Assembly: GCF_048544455.1 (NCBI RefSeq)
Contig: NC_133526.1
Location: 10,184,001-10,248,000, forward strand
Length of the DNA: 64,000 nucleotides
Source: Silene latifolia
Lineage: Eukaryota > Streptophyta > Magnoliopsida > Caryophyllales > Caryophyllaceae
Direction: 5' to 3'
The position numbers and the translations under genes were made by a program. The notes beneath the pieces are model-generated. The model did no database searches. It saw nothing but the letters and a program-made list of their open reading frames with translations, and was not told the DNA's origin. Positions within the stretch are counted from its first letter, which is position 1. Each line of letters begins with the position of its first letter. Shown piece by piece: positions 32,678-45,752 of the stretch.

Positions 32678-33946
32678 TGTTCCGGGTGTAATTCCAGAGC
32701 AGTTATTTGTTACCACCCGTGCTTGTAGAATGACGTCTTTGATTGAATCCTCCTTTCGGTCTCCTGAAACAGTGAACAAACTGAGGGCTCGGCTTTGGAC
32801 CGAGCGAACTCACTCCGACGCTCAAGTCAGTAAACTTAGAGAGATAAGTTGTTGTTACTTGGCGAAGAATATTTTGTAGAGAGATAAGGAAGATATTACC
32901 AGATGAATAGTGATTCTTAGGTTAAATTGTGGATCTCCTCCTCAATGAGAGTTGAGGAGTATTTATAGACTTTCACCTTTGTCACGTAGTGCCAAGTGGT
33001 CAAGTGGCTAGCGGTGGAAAGATCGATCTACCCCTCGAGGACCCATGGCAGGCCGGCGGGCCCCGTTGACTCGCCGCCGAGGGGTCTTGGATATGAGTTC
33101 GCGGATGTGTGCCCTACCGGCTAGTTGCCCCGGCGGACCCAAGTGACAGCCGACGGCCGCGTCTGTAGAGTAGTAGGCATGGGGTCGTCTTTGGGTCGGC
33201 CCGCGTGCCGCCCGTCGTGCCTTCCCCAAAATTGGCCCGCCCAGCACGGATATTGGGCTCCTCGGCCGTGCCGTGCCAGGCCCACTGATCCAAACCTACG
33301 CCGCGGCCCGCTCAAGGCACGGCCATTTTCGTGCTCGGGCCGTGCCTGGCCCATGGGCTTTTCGTGCCTTGTCCGTGGGCCGGCCCATGTGCCTTAATAT
33401 TTTTTTTTATTTAAAAAAAAAACGTTATATAATTGATATTTTTTAATACTTTGTGTTTAATAAATGATGATTAATGGTTTAAATATATATTTTATTAAAT
33501 ATGAATGTACTTTTTGTTTAATAAATGATGATTAATGTTTTAAATATATATTTTATTAAATATTAATGTACTTTTTGTTTAATAAATAATAATCAACGGG
33601 CCACTCTTCGTGCCGGGCCGTGCCAAGCCCGTCGTGCCTGGTGTGTGACGGGCTCCACCGTGCCTGGGCCGTGCCGTGCCTAGGCACGGATTTCTGAAAA
33701 AAATTGCGCCGGAGCCCGTCTCAAGCCCAGCCGTGCCGTGCCCGTGCTTCCTCAATTTTCTCGTTGGGCCGGGCCGTGCCGTGCCGTGCGCGTGCCCCGG
33801 CCGTGCCGCCCACCGCCCGCGGCCCTTTATGCCAACTCTAGCCGCGCGGTTAGGGGTCAGTTTGTCTAAGTCGTTGACTTGCTTGTGGATATCTTTGACC
33901 TTGCTCAATATGTCGACTCGGCCGAGGGTGCGAATATGCCCCATCA
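32678..33946 (-). repeat. Left LTR (3' LTR in element sense) of the Retand-like element
   Basis: It begins TGTTCC and ends CATCA on the plus strand. It matches 51459-52025 apart from a 0.68-kb insert at 33166-33840. The purine tract lies immediately inside. Confidence 0.85.
33166..33840. mobile_element. hAT-like GC-rich MITE inside the left Retand LTR
   Basis: It interrupts sequence that is continuous in the other LTR. The ends are inverted (TAGAGTAGTAGGCAT at the left; TAGAGTTGGCAT as the complement of the right), flanked by GCCGCGTC (33156-33163) and GCCGCGCG (33841-33848), an imperfect 8-bp duplication. The interior is rich in GCCGTGCC/GGCACGG motifs and includes two and a half tandem units of about 72 bp, AT-rich, at 33440-33595. 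No transposase. Confidence 0.7.
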
Positions 33947-34599
33947 ATTTGCCCCCAAATAGTCTATGCCGTGGTATGGGCTCCGATGTATGTTGAGCGT
34001 ATATTTTGCGCAAGTTTGAAAAAATTTTCTGCCCCGGCTTCTTCTTCCTCGGCTTGGTTCTGCTTAGGCCGTACCATATCCCCCCTCCACATGGATGTGT
34101 AATGGACATCAGATGTGGAAAATAAAGTGGTGTTGGCCGAGACCGAGGTTGTGAGTGCCGTGTGCTTTTGATTGCCCCCAGCCGGTGCTGACAAGCTTGG
34201 TTAATCATGTGGCCGGCGGAGAACAGATACTTAGGAATTTGCTGAGGAAGATGAGTAGGCAAAGAGATGAAGGGGCGTGTTGAAGACGCTTTGGTCACAT
34301 TGCATTGATTGACGTTCAATCGTTGCAACGATTGACATTCCGTGGTTGCATGTCCGACACGTGTCCGTTCGCCGATTGGCTGACGTTTCATGGGCCGTGC
34401 CCCCGATTGGTCCTTCTTCATGGGCTTTCCCCATAAATAGGGCGTTAGTCTTTGAAATTGGCCACCAATTTCATTTTCTCTAAAATTTTCTTCTCTCTAA
34501 ACTTTCAAGGGCTTCTTTCTCTTCTAATCTTCGTAGTCGTTACTTTCGCTAGTGCTTTTTTTCAAGGTAAACAAACAAATTTCTCTCTTTTATTTTGTA

Positions 34600-37115
34600 A
34601 GTTTTGTTGTAAACATGTCTTCTGCTGATGCCTGGTCCTAGAATCGTGCGCGGGGTTCCCCGTCGCGTCTTGATGAGGAGGAGATACTAGACGCCATCCC
34701 GATAAGGTCCGGGGGCCCTAGGTCTCCGTCTCCCGAAGTCGATCCAAAAGCTTTGGAGGGTTGGGAGGATGATGATGTTGATGATGACTTTGATGATGAC
34801 GGTGAGGAAAGGATTCCTTCCTGGTGAAGAGAGGCCGCATATCCTGGATCACGCGCGAGGCCTCGCATGACCGTCTCGACCGTGCCCGGACCAATAAATT
34901 CGCCAGTTGTTCAGGTGGAACTCTTTTCGAGGGTCATTTCTCCTTCGGTGAGGGGTACAAAATTGTTATCCCCGGGGAGGGTCAAAGCGTCGTTGCCCCC
35001 CCCGTTCATATCGCACTGGAGTATGGGCTCGGTTTCCTTTGAATAAATACGTCACGGCCATCATCAAAGCTATGAACGCCGCCGTGGCTCAACCGCATCC
35101 GTTGGCCATTAGAACGATAGTTGGCTTCGTGGGCTCTGTCTTTTTAAGGGGAGGTCCCTCAGTTAACTTATTCCGCCGGCTTCATCATCTTCGGCATCGA
35201 CCCCGCAAAGCGGGGTGGTACAACAGGCGGATGGAGCCGCCACGTCTCTGTTGATAAGCTTTCTTCCCGCAAGGACCGGAAGGGGCGGTGGGTGTATGTC
35301 GAAGTGTCGGATGACTACCTGCGCCCCGGTCCTTCCAAAGACTAAGTCAACTTGCGGTGCGAGAGTAAGAGGGAGCGTGAAAATGGGTCTCCCGCAGTAA
35401 GCTCAAGATGGATGCCGTAGGTTCCTCTTGGTGCGGATGAGGAGCGGCGATGCACTGTTGATGCTTTGAGAAGGGATGGGTGCCCCCGACTCGCATTATT
35501 CTTCAGATGAGCCGCTTTGCCGCGGCCTCACCTCATACCCCTCAACCAGGGTGAGTAGGGTCGGTGTGAGGCCCATCTTTGCCTCTTACGCTCCTGTTTT
35601 TAGAGCTTTGTTTTACTTCTTTTATGTAACTCTTATCCTGGTTTTTTGCAACCCGGTTTGGCCAGGATCTGTGCGAGAGGACCTTGAAGAGGTTAGGGCT
35701 TGATAAGGACGGAACGCGTTGAGCGGCACCTCAGTCGACGCGCGTGATCGTAGACGCTCCCAACGAACTTATGGACAAGCAAAAGGCACCGGATCCGGCG
35801 GTGGCTCAAGCACGGGTTCTCGGAGGCGTGCAAGAGAAAACCAAAGGCAGCGCCTGGTCGGCGACGGCGTCGATCCCAACTCCTCCTCAACCCCACGGTC
35901 CAGAGGAGCATGTGGAGGTCGTCGATATTACCGCGGAGGTGGTGATCGTCATGCGAAGGCCCTCCTCCTCCAAAGAAGAGAAAAGAACCACTGCCGCCTC
36001 TACTGCTGCTCTGGGAAAAGAACGATTCACCCGGTCCTCCATCTAAGAAGGTCCAGACTGTACGGACCTAACTCCGTGGTTCGACTTAGCCGGTTCATTA
36101 TGCATTCCCGATGACAGACTCTCGATGTGTCAATGAATGTCGACATGGATGCGCTACTGTGTAAATTTTTTGTAGATCCGCTGCCGGCACCGCCGTTCTC
36201 ACCGAGCGGCAATTAGAGAAGCACTGAGAAAGCGGGTGATAGAAATGTCACCGTTGACTCCTTACTCTGTAAGGTTTCCCCACCGAGCTTGTGGCCGAGG
36301 GGACGAGAATATACAAGAGGTCAAGCGAAATGGACTCAACTAGCTGGCTCCCCACATTATGGAGCAAGAAAGGCTATGGCCCAATCTGGGCCATTGATCG
36401 AACGCTTAAGCTTGATCTTTCCGCCGCAAAGGGGGAAGCCGGAAGGTTAAGCTTGACCTCCTCGTTGCATTGTAAAGCGTGCGGAGGAAGCCGAGAAGCG
36501 CCTATTGGCCGAGAGGGCCAAAGTTGAGGATGCCGATGCTACCGCCGCTGTTCTTTCGGAGGAGCGGGATGATATAAGGGCGCGGTTCGACGCCATTGTT
36601 GCCAAGAGGGACGAATGGAAAGATCCGTATTTGTCTCGATCGGAGGCACATAGGGACACCAGGGATATCCTTGCCCAAAGGGAGAAAGATATCGAGATGC
36701 TTCAAACCGAGATCATCCCTAACATGTGCGCTCAATTCCGGATCGGTCGAGGAAGCGACTAGGGAGGCAATCAAGAAGCTCATTCCCGAAGGCTCCTTCC
36801 CGTGGGAAAAATTTGACCAGCTTTTTGGATGAGATGGCCGATGTCATGAAAAAGCGGCCGCGAAAAGGCGGAGGCGGCGAAGGCGGCTCAGATAGCTGAG
36901 GCCAAGGCGGCCTACGATGCAAAGGTGAAGGAGGCCCATGAGGAGGCTGAGAGGCTAAAGGCACGTGAAAATGACGAGCTTTCCTCTGGGTCGGCCACCG
37001 AAGTTGATGCACTGCCCGATGGGGGGCAAAGAACAAGCGTAGGGAGACGGGCGGTCGTCACCAGACTCACTCCGGCATCTCGGATAGCTTTAGCTGTCGG
37101 GGCCAATTATTAAGC
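34600..37115 (+). other. Antisense coding-like block (aORF region) of the Retand-like element, fossil
   Basis: Between the left LTR and the tandem array, the plus strand (opposite to gag-pol) has codon-like sequence: an acidic stretch near 34740-34810 and a Glu/Ala/Lys-rich coiled-coil-like stretch near 36500-36990. Antisense additional ORFs in this position are known for Tat-lineage elements. This block is decayed. Confidence 0.55.
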
Positions 37116-37577
37116 CTTGCCTCCCTGCCATCTTTTGGCGCTTTATTGACATGTCTGATCCTTTTGCTTTTCCTTGTGTTTTTTGTAAAAACTTTGGTAG
37201 GTTGCGTTTTGGCTCATCCCTATGGGGACGGCCGTCGTCTGTATTCTTCTCATTTGTAACCTGTTATCATTTTGAACAAGAGTTTGCTCATTTTGCCTCT
37301 GGCTTGGCCGAGGTCTTCCCTTGTCTTCTTGCGTTATTAATTGAGCGCTTTTTTCATTTCTACCTTCGGCTTGGCCATGGCACCTAGAATGCGCATCTCA
37401 ACTGCGTTTAACGTCTTTTTCTTGAACATGTTAGCATGTTGGTCGCTTCCTCTTTCACTCTCGGTCTAGCCGAGGCGTCGGAATTGCGCTTCCCAACCGC
37501 CGTTGTGAACACGTTGGCGTATCGACCGTTGTGTCCTCTGCCAGGCCTTCGGTTGGCCGAGGCAACTAGAGGTTACT

Positions 37578-39346
37578 GTAACATTCCGTTTTGATGGTTG
37601 ATCTTCTTTTGTAGATTGAGTGTTATTGAGTGTTAAGGAAGTGATACAAGGTTGGCAACATTATACTGTGGTTTGGGTAATGTTATGGAGTCAGTATTGG
37701 GAGCCTATGCTATAGTTGAGACGATATCGTGAGCCATGTTGTGGAAGGAAGAGTGGTTTGTGGAGTTGGTGTTAAGTGTCCATGTTTTATAGGTTGGGTT
37801 AGAACTTCGCGGTCGTGTTTTGTTTTGTTTGTTGTTTTGCTTTGAGTCGGGGTAATGATTTTTGTGGTGACTTGTATAGTTGCTTGGTGTTGTTATATGT
37901 GGTTGGTATAGTCTGGTAGCGTAGTATTGTGCTTTGTTTTATAGTAGAGTGTGAACTTCGGGACGAAGTTCTTTTTAAGGGGGGAAGATTGTAACACTAC
38001 GGATTTTGTTAAGTTGTATACTCGACCGAGTAGAGCCTGCTCGGCCGAGTAGTGTTAATTGTGGAGTCTGTTTTGGTTCTCACGGGTAATACTCGGCGAG
38101 TATGGAGAATACTCGATCGAGTAGATGATACTCGGCCGAGTATAGCTTTACTCGACCGAGTATCCTGGCCTGCGAGTTATATTTCAGTGGTTTGATGCGG
38201 GAGTGTTTAGGGATTATTTATTCGATAAGCGGTTTCTAAACATCATTTTACAACCCTAATCATACTTACGACATCCTAATCACTCCCAAATCTCTCCTCT
38301 GTGTGTGTGGTCATCGTAGCTTTTGCATTCAATCCTTTATCCTCTCGTCGGTAAGTCTTTATTCCTATGTTTGTTGATGATTAATTCTAGGGTTTACCTT
38401 TAATCAAGAATTGGGGGAAATGGGGTTTTGCTGTTAGTGATTGGAATTATGTGATTGTTGTTGTAGGTGACGATGTGGTATTTGTTATGCATTTGTATGG
38501 TTGATTGCAGCGTAAGCGGATTGCGAAAAGGTAGGGTTTCTCTACTCAGTTCTTGTGTAATTGATTTGAGATATTTGTTGTATTGTGTATGATTGTTGTC
38601 TGCATGATCATCGGAGTGTTTGTATTGTATCTTGTGGGTGGTGATGTGGTTGTGTTGTGACTTAAGTGGTGTTGTGACACTGTGATGTTTGTGGTATGTG
38701 TGATTGTGGTGGAGTCACTTGCGGAGTGGCTTCACACCCTAGTTCGCCCTCCGTGGAACCCGTCACGGGAGGGGATGTGCACATTAAGGGACAGGGATTG
38801 TTAGTCGCTCGATGATGAGTGGACTAGGTGGGGATGGGTCATGGTCACCATCGGCGCGAGGATTACCTGTGCGATGGGTAATCTGCGGGGCTACACACTT
38901 CGGTGTGTAGCTAATGTTAATGTGAAATCGGGAGACCGGTGATGGAGGATGATCACCGGTTACATTACTTGTTTGTCTTATTTGAATTATGCGAAATCGA
39001 CCCCGTGTTGTTGTTTTGTAAAACTGCGGTGATCCATTCGGGGATGGTGAGCAGATATGACAGTGTAATGCAGATGTTTAGTTATGGGACGTACATGGGG
39101 AGACATCGCTTGAGTCTAGTTTCCGCCGTTACGAGTTTAGCCGTCAATGATTTCAGTTGTATTGAAGTTCTTACACTTTTAGTTTGAGTTAGTTTGAGAT
39201 AATGTATTCGTTAACACTTATACTTTGATAAATGTTGTTTGGAAATTGTAACTTTGATATACTAACCTCGGGAAACCGAGATGGTAACAGCCTTTCATGC
39301 TAGGGTAGTCCTTGGTAAGGTACCTTGGTATGAGGGGGTGTTACAA
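37578..39346 (+). repeat. 5' LTR of the LARD-like element
   Basis: A 1.77-kb repeat. Within it, at 37989, a second LTR-like start TGTAACACTACGG follows its own purine tract (TTTTTAAGGGGGGAAGA), so the LTR looks compound. Six TACTCG(G/A)CCGAGTA-like palindromes lie at about 38026-38165. Confidence 0.75.
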
Positions 39347-40199
39347 AGTGGTATCAGAGCCGACGATTCCGGCACCTAAAACTAATGAACTCAATGAACT
39401 TAGGGAGTCTAAATAAAATGAACCCGGGGAGAGTTGTTTGGAGCTACCGCAAAGACTTGGGAGACGTCCGGTCGCACTAAGGCCCTTACGATCTCAAGCC
39501 TGGCACATGGGGGGAAACCGTTGTATGTTTGAGTTATGTGTGTTTGATATCTATAGTTGAATCTTGTGCATGGTTGGATTAAATGATGAAAGAAGTGGAA
39601 TATGATAGTGGTTGAAAGATGTATCGATGATTTGTTGATGTTGAAACTTTGAGCATGGAATATGTTGGCATGTTAAGTGTTGGAACATGGTAAAATATGA
39701 AAGGTGAATTGTGAATTCGTATACGATATATCTTGAACATGAAATATGTTGAGCATGTTACCTGTTTAATACGTGGCTTTCAAAAGGGTAGTGGTACATG
39801 TGTATATGACCATGATGATGATAGTGTTTTATTTGTTGGTGTAAGCATGTGATTAAGGTCGTGCGTCTATATACCTAAATGTCGTGTTTAATTTTCATAT
39901 GAGAATGATAAAAGTTCATCCATGTACTGGTATTTAGAAGTATTAAGTTGTTTTTGTTGCCTTGTGCATGTTCAAGTTGTTTTGGCTTAGAAAACTTGAT
40001 TTATCTGAATACCGATTATGGAAGGGTTGTCTTAAAACTGTCATAAGTCGAGTTCTAGAAATGATATTGCTGTAATTCCAAGTTGAGGTGATAGCTTGTC
40101 CTCTTACGATTCTAACGATAGGTCACACGCCCAAAATGACCAAGTAACGAGTGAGATATGACTGTTTTACGAAAACTGGACGGTGCTGAGAACTGCGCC

Positions 40200-40503
40200 G
40201 ATACTCGACCGAGTAGTCCCTACTCGGCCGAGTATCTTTTATACTCGACCGAGTATTCCATATTCGGCCGAGTAATCTCTCTGTGATAATACTGTTTAGC
40301 GTCTGGAGTCGTGAACTCGGCCGAGTAGTCTCATACTCGACCGAGTAAGGTCTACTCGGCCGAGTATTCCCAATACTCGACCGAGTAATCCTTCTGTGAC
40401 AATTGAGTTTGCTTCTGGAGTCGAAAACTCGACCGAGTAATATAGTTACTCGACCGAGTACCTTTTACTCGACCTAGTAAGTATTGTACTCGACCGAGTA
40501 CCT
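40200..40503. repeat. Cluster of 12 TACTCGRCCGAGTA palindromes in the LARD interior
   Basis: About twelve 13-14-bp palindromes of the form ACTCG(G/A)CCGAGTA occur in 300 bp, in two longer repeats separated by copies of CTGTGA(T/C)AAT and TCTGGAGTCG. The same motif is clustered in both LTRs of this element. It could be a binding site or simply an amplified low-complexity module. Confidence 0.75.
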
Positions 40504-43500
40504 CTTTGGGTGGTCATTTTGAGTCGGTGGTTATGTTCTTACGGTTGTTTTGAGTCGTAAGGTATGTATACACGTATGTTTTGAGTCTTAACGCATTCTT
40601 TTATATGTGTGACGGTCTTGATACGTAAGTTACCAAATCCTATGATAGGGAGGATGCCGGAGTATGAAGGATAGGTGTTAGATATAAATGACGTGAGTTA
40701 TATGTGGTTGTGAGGGATAGTGGAACAAGAAAAGAGTAGATTGATGAGCTAATCAAGACAAGGAGCATGTTTTGTGAGATATGATGAGTGATGTAGCCGT
40801 GGATTGAGTAATATAAAAGTAAGTGCATATGGGCAAGGGTGATGTAAGTGTAAATAAACGTGAGAATGAAAGATTGAGATGAGGGATACGAATAGTGGCG
40901 TATTGGGAGGTGTAAGGATTTATGGAGGGAGATGGTTTGGATTGAGTTGCTTAAGGTTATATGTGATAAAAGGTCGCTATAGAGAGATGGAAACGAATAG
41001 TGTATAGTGAGGTCAAGTTATCTTTGTGATAAGTAGACAAAGGGTTGATTTGGGAATTTGGAATATCAAGGGGTGAGCCTAGTGTGTAATTCCTTGGGAA
41101 ATTAATGGTATGAGGTAAATTTTTGGTCTTCTAGAGATACGAAAGGGAGATACGACTAATTGAAGAGTGACTGTTAGTGTGTGGACTTGATGGTGACAAG
41201 GGAAGTGAGAAGAAAGATAAGAGATGATAAATGATAAGAAGAATGATAAGATATTGATATGAATTAAGGGAATTAGAGTTGTGGAGCTATGGAAAAATAA
41301 ACAAATTAGTAAAGAGTTAGGTAGGAAGAGAAAGGAGATGAATTATTAATTGGTATTATTGAGTAAAAAGGGGGAAATAAGGATGGAAGTAAGTTGAGAG
41401 AATGTTGACCGGAGTTAAGGAGCATGAAGGTAAGAAATTATGGAAATGTACGATAGTCTCGCTAGAGGGTGTGAGTTAATGATTATATAAGAGAGTAGGA
41501 CGACATGTTAGCCGTGATTTTCGAGGTATTAAGGGAATAAGGAGCTTGTAGAGTGTTTGCACGATCTGAGATTTTGGTGGAGAGTTAGGTAACGATATGA
41601 TAAAGGATAGAATTGGGAATAGTGTTGAGGTAAATCTTGTTGATGGATTGGATGTTCGTTATTTGGGATGATAAACAAAGAGAGAAAGCGGATTGTGATA
41701 TTAAGAAGTGATAGTAAGAGAGTAGTCACATGAAGGATGTTGGTGCCATAGTATTGTCACTAGTGGTTGAGGATGATGTTACTTTAGGGAAGCTAGTTGA
41801 TCTAATGAGGTTGATTTTGTAGAGACCAGATAGATATGTATGGTTGTGAGAGAGTATAAGATGTGGTTATATGAGGTGGTTGTTAGTAGTTGAGTATTAA
41901 TAGTATGGTTACATTTGGCAGGGGGTGATGGTTATACGGATGGGAGAATATGTTATGAAGGGTGTACGAGTTAAGCTCGGGTGAGAGGTAACTTTTAACA
42001 GGTGGTAACTTACGTGATCAGGATTGACTAGTTGGATGTGATTACGGGTCTATGATATGTGTAAATGTTTGTGTGAGGTTCTGACCTCACAAGAAGTGGC
42101 ATGGTGTGATAATTATAAAGTTGTTATATGAATGTTTTGTAATTTATGATGGGTACGGTATACTAATGGAATGAGGTTCAAAAGGTAATAATTTGATTGA
42201 TCTGGCATGGATAGTTAAAATTGTATGTGTATTGATGATACATGTTTATTCCGTGAAATGGTAAGGATGATGTTCATGAGATTCTTGTATGTTTATTCCG
42301 TATAAAATGTTGTGTTATGGTCGAGTAAAGCAGTTTTGAGTAAGTTCTCTTGTCCGGAGAGTTATACTTGAGTCGTGTTTGTGGGAATTATATGTGGGCG
42401 TGATGTTTATCGATGTGGTTGTTGTGCCTCGGGTGGTGATCCGATCCTGCACGTACTTACTCTTGTGATGCGGGTATTTTCGCATCGCGGTGCGGTCACG
42501 TTGGTGGCGGTGTTGCGATGCCGTCACCGGTTGTGTGGAGTAGGTGAGATGACTATGATACGAGTTTTCAAAGTGCATACCATTAAACATAGATTGTTGT
42601 TTTGTTTGTCATTGCTCCTTGTGAGCTTTGGTTGAACATAAAGACCGTTGTTTTTGTTTGTTGATGTTTCTTACCGCTTTAGTTTGGGAATGAGGGTAGA
42701 ATATGATATGAAAGAGAGTTGTATATGTTTTCGTTGTTATCATGGTATAGTGATATTCATTGGTGGGACACAATTGTGACAAAGTTGTTACTGATAATTT
42801 TTATCTTGTTCTAGATGAGGCATTGGTAGACAGGGTAATGGCAAGTGATTCGTAGAACATGTGTGGTAATGATCTGATATATGCAGGTGGTTCATAATCC
42901 TTTGTGGAGACAGTGAGTGTAGGGTGTTGGGTAATTAGTGTCGTGTTAAGTTATGTATGAGTCTTGCGGTAATGAAAGAAAGGAACTTGAGGATCTAGTA
43001 TGAGTGTACGTAACAAGTGTGGATCGTGAGTTATGCTTTCGGCGATAAGAGTTTTATATAGCGTATATAGAGAGGTATGTCGTGTTGCGGTAATGTGGGA
43101 GAGTTAGAGTGGTTGTCATGATCAGGATTGTGTGGTATTGGTTAGATGGAGTGCAGAATGAGTTGAGGTATGAGAACTGTTTAAGTAAGAGAGCCTTGGA
43201 TATAGGAATAGTAAGTGTTTAGATTATAGGCGGGTATCTTTCACATGTGGTGGTGATGAAGATAATGAGAGGTATAGCTAGGGATCTAGTATTAGTGAGT
43301 TACGAGGACGTAACATGTGTCTTAAGAGGAGTAGGATGCGGCAAAGAGCGTTTGAGGGTTGTGCATGTCGTAATATTATTGGAAGTAGAGTGTTGGTGTA
43401 GCATAAAGGACGGATATTTGTGTTGATTTTATTAAAGGTGTTGATTTTATTAAAGGTCATGACCGTGCTTGTAGTGGTTCGATGTTTAGCAATGAGAGAA

Positions 43501-43626
43501 TATTTTAATAGTGTTGACAATTGAATGATGACGATTATGAATCCGATAGTTTTGACAGTTGGAAGATGATGTTTATGTGTTTGAGTAAACTTCGAGGACG
43601 AAGTTCGTTTTAAGGATGGTAGAATG

Positions 43627-45396
43627 TAACATTCCGTTTTGCTGGTTGATCTTCTTTTGTAGATTGAGTGTTATTGAGTGTTAAGGAAGTGATACAAGGT
43701 TGGCAACATTATACTGTGGTTTGGGTAATGTTATGGAGTCAGTATTGGGAGCCTATGCTATAGTTGAGACGATATCGTGAGCCATGTTGTGGAAGGAAGA
43801 GTGGTTTGTGGAGTTGGTGTTAAGTGTCCATGTTTTATAGGTTGGGTTGGAACTTCGCGGTCGTGTTTTGTTTTGTTTGTTGTTTTGCTTTGAGTCGGGG
43901 TAATGATTTTTGTGGTGACTTGTATAGTTGCTTGGTGTTGTTATATGTGGTTGGTATAGTCTGGTAGCGTAGTATTGTGCTTTGTTTTATAGTAGAGTGC
44001 GAACTTCGGGACGAAGTTCTTTTTAAGGGGGGAAGATTGTAACACTACGGATTTTGTTAAGTTGTATACTCGACCGAGTAGAGCCTACTCGGCCGAGTAG
44101 TGTTAATTGTGGAGTCCTGTTTTGGTTCTCGCAGGTAATACTCGGCCGAGTATGGAGAATACTCGATCGAGTAGATGATACTCGGCCGAGTATAGCTTTA
44201 CTCGACCGAGTATCCGGTCAAGGCGAGTTATATTTCAAAGGGGTTTGATGCGGGAGTGTTTAGGGATTATTTATTCGATAAGCGGTTTCTAAACATCATT
44301 TTACAACCCTAATCATACTTACGACATCCTAATCACTCCCAAATCTCTCCTCTGTGTGTGTGGTCATCGTAGCTTTTGCATTCAATCCTTTATCCTCTCG
44401 TCGGTAAGTCTTTATTCCTATGTTTGTTGATGATTAATTCTAGGGTTTACCTTTAATCAGGAATTGGGGGAAATGGGGTTTTGCTGTTAGTGATTGGAAT
44501 TATGTGATTGTTGTTGTAGGTGACGATGTGGTATTTGTTATGCATTTGTATGGTTGATTGCAGCGTAAGCGGATTGCGAAAAGGTAGGGTTTCTCTACTC
44601 AGTTCTTGTGTAATTGATTTGAGATATTTGTTGTATTGTGTATGATTGTTGTCTGCTGATCATCGGAGTGTTTGTATTGTACTGACGGTGGTGATGTGGT
44701 TGTGTTGTGACGGAAGTGGTGTTGTGACAGCTGTGATGCTGTGGTATGTGTGATTGTGGTGGAGTCACTTGCGGGAGTGGCTTCACACCCTAGTTCGCCC
44801 TCCGTGGAACCCGTCACGGGAGGGGATGTGCACATTAAGGGACAGGGATTGTTAGTCGCTCGATGATGAGCCGGACTAGGTGGGGATGGGTCATGGTCAC
44901 CCATCGGCGCGAGGATTACCTGTTGCGATGGGTAATCTGGCAGGGCTACACACTTCGGTGTGTAGTCGGTTAATGTGTGAAATCGGAGACCGGTGATGGA
45001 GGATGATCACCGGTTACATTACTTGTTTGTCTTATTTGAATTATGCGGTAACCGACCCCGTGTTGTTGTTTTGTAAAACCTGCGGTGATCCATTCGGGGA
45101 TGGTGAGCAGATATGACAGTAATGCGATGTTTAGTTATGGGACGTACATGGGGAGACATCGATTCGAGTCTAGTTTCCGCCGTTACGAGTTTAGCCACAA
45201 TGATTTCGATTGTATTGAAGTTCTTACACTTTTAGTTTGAGTTAGTTTGAGATAATGTATTCGTTAACACTTATACTTTGATAAATGTTGTTTGGAAATT
45301 GTAACTTTGATATACTAACCTCGGGAAACCGAGATGGTAACGACCTTTCATGCTAGGGTAGTCCTTGGTAAGGTACCTTGGTATGAGGGGGTGTTA
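43627..45396 (+). repeat. 3' LTR of the LARD-like element
   Basis: It matches 37578-39346 throughout, including the internal second start (TGTAACACTACGG at 44038) and the palindrome cluster at about 44067-44215. Confidence 0.75.
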
Positions 45397-45421
45397 CGAT
45401 TCTGGCACGACAAAGTATGTT

Positions 45422-45752
45422 AGCGTATCGACCGTTGTGTCGCTTTGCCAGGCCTTCGGTGGGCCGAGGCGACTAGGGGTTACTGGCGCGATAGCGTCTT
45501 TTTAGCGTATCGACCGTTGTGTCCCCTCGCCAGGCCTTCGGCGGGCCGAGGCGATTAGGGGTTACTGGCGCGATAGCGTTTTTTTTTAGCGTATCGACGA
45601 CCGTTGTGTCCCCCCAGCCAGGCCTTCGGCGGGCCGAGGCGACTAGGGGTTACTGGCGCGATAGCGTCTTTTAGCGTATCGACCGTTGTGTCCCCCGCCA
45701 GCCTTCGCGGGCCGAGGCGACTAGGGGTTACTGCGCGATAAGCGTCTCAGAT
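45422..45752. repeat. Tandem array of 82-85-bp units (Retand 3' region)
   Basis: Units begin AGCGTATCGACCGTTGTGTC at 45422, 45504, 45588 and 45673 and contain CCAGGCCTTCGGCGGGCCGA and GGGGTTACTGGCGCGATAGC. A further unit lies at about 37515-37577, on the other side of the nested LTR element, so the insertion split the array. A tandem repeat between pol and the 3' LTR is the feature that named Retand. Confidence 0.8.

Larger units (their letters stand above)
37578..45396 (+). mobile_element. Non-coding LTR element (LARD-like), nested in the Retand array
   Basis: Two long direct repeats, 37578-39346 and 43627-45396 (about 1.77 kb), begin TGTAACATTCCG and close with GGGTGTTAC. Just inside the left repeat, GTGGTATCAGAGCCGACG at 39350 is the classic initiator-Met tRNA primer-binding site. 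Before the right repeat, CGAGGACGAAGTTCGTTTTA and GGATGG form a purine tract. The 4.3-kb interior has no recognisable gag or pol and is purine-rich on the plus strand. This is the layout of a large retrotransposon derivative dependent on a Tekay/Del-like chromovirus (inferred from the terminal motifs). The two LTRs are almost identical, so insertion is recent, after the Retand-like element. No clear 5-bp TSD was found. Confidence 0.75.

Noticed and set aside
33579-34421. 280-codon minus-strand ORF as a gene
   Set aside because: It crosses the boundary of a GC-rich MITE, the Retand LTR and internal sequence; it is a frame opened by GC-rich repeats.
39350-43626. A coding gag-pol region in the LARD-like element
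   Set aside because: No gag, protease, RT, RNase H or integrase motif is recognisable on either strand; the region is purine-rich low-complexity sequence.
45422-45752. CRISPR array or satellite
   Set aside because: Units are contiguous 82-85-bp repeats without spacers, in a plant retroelement; they fit the Retand-type tandem repeat.
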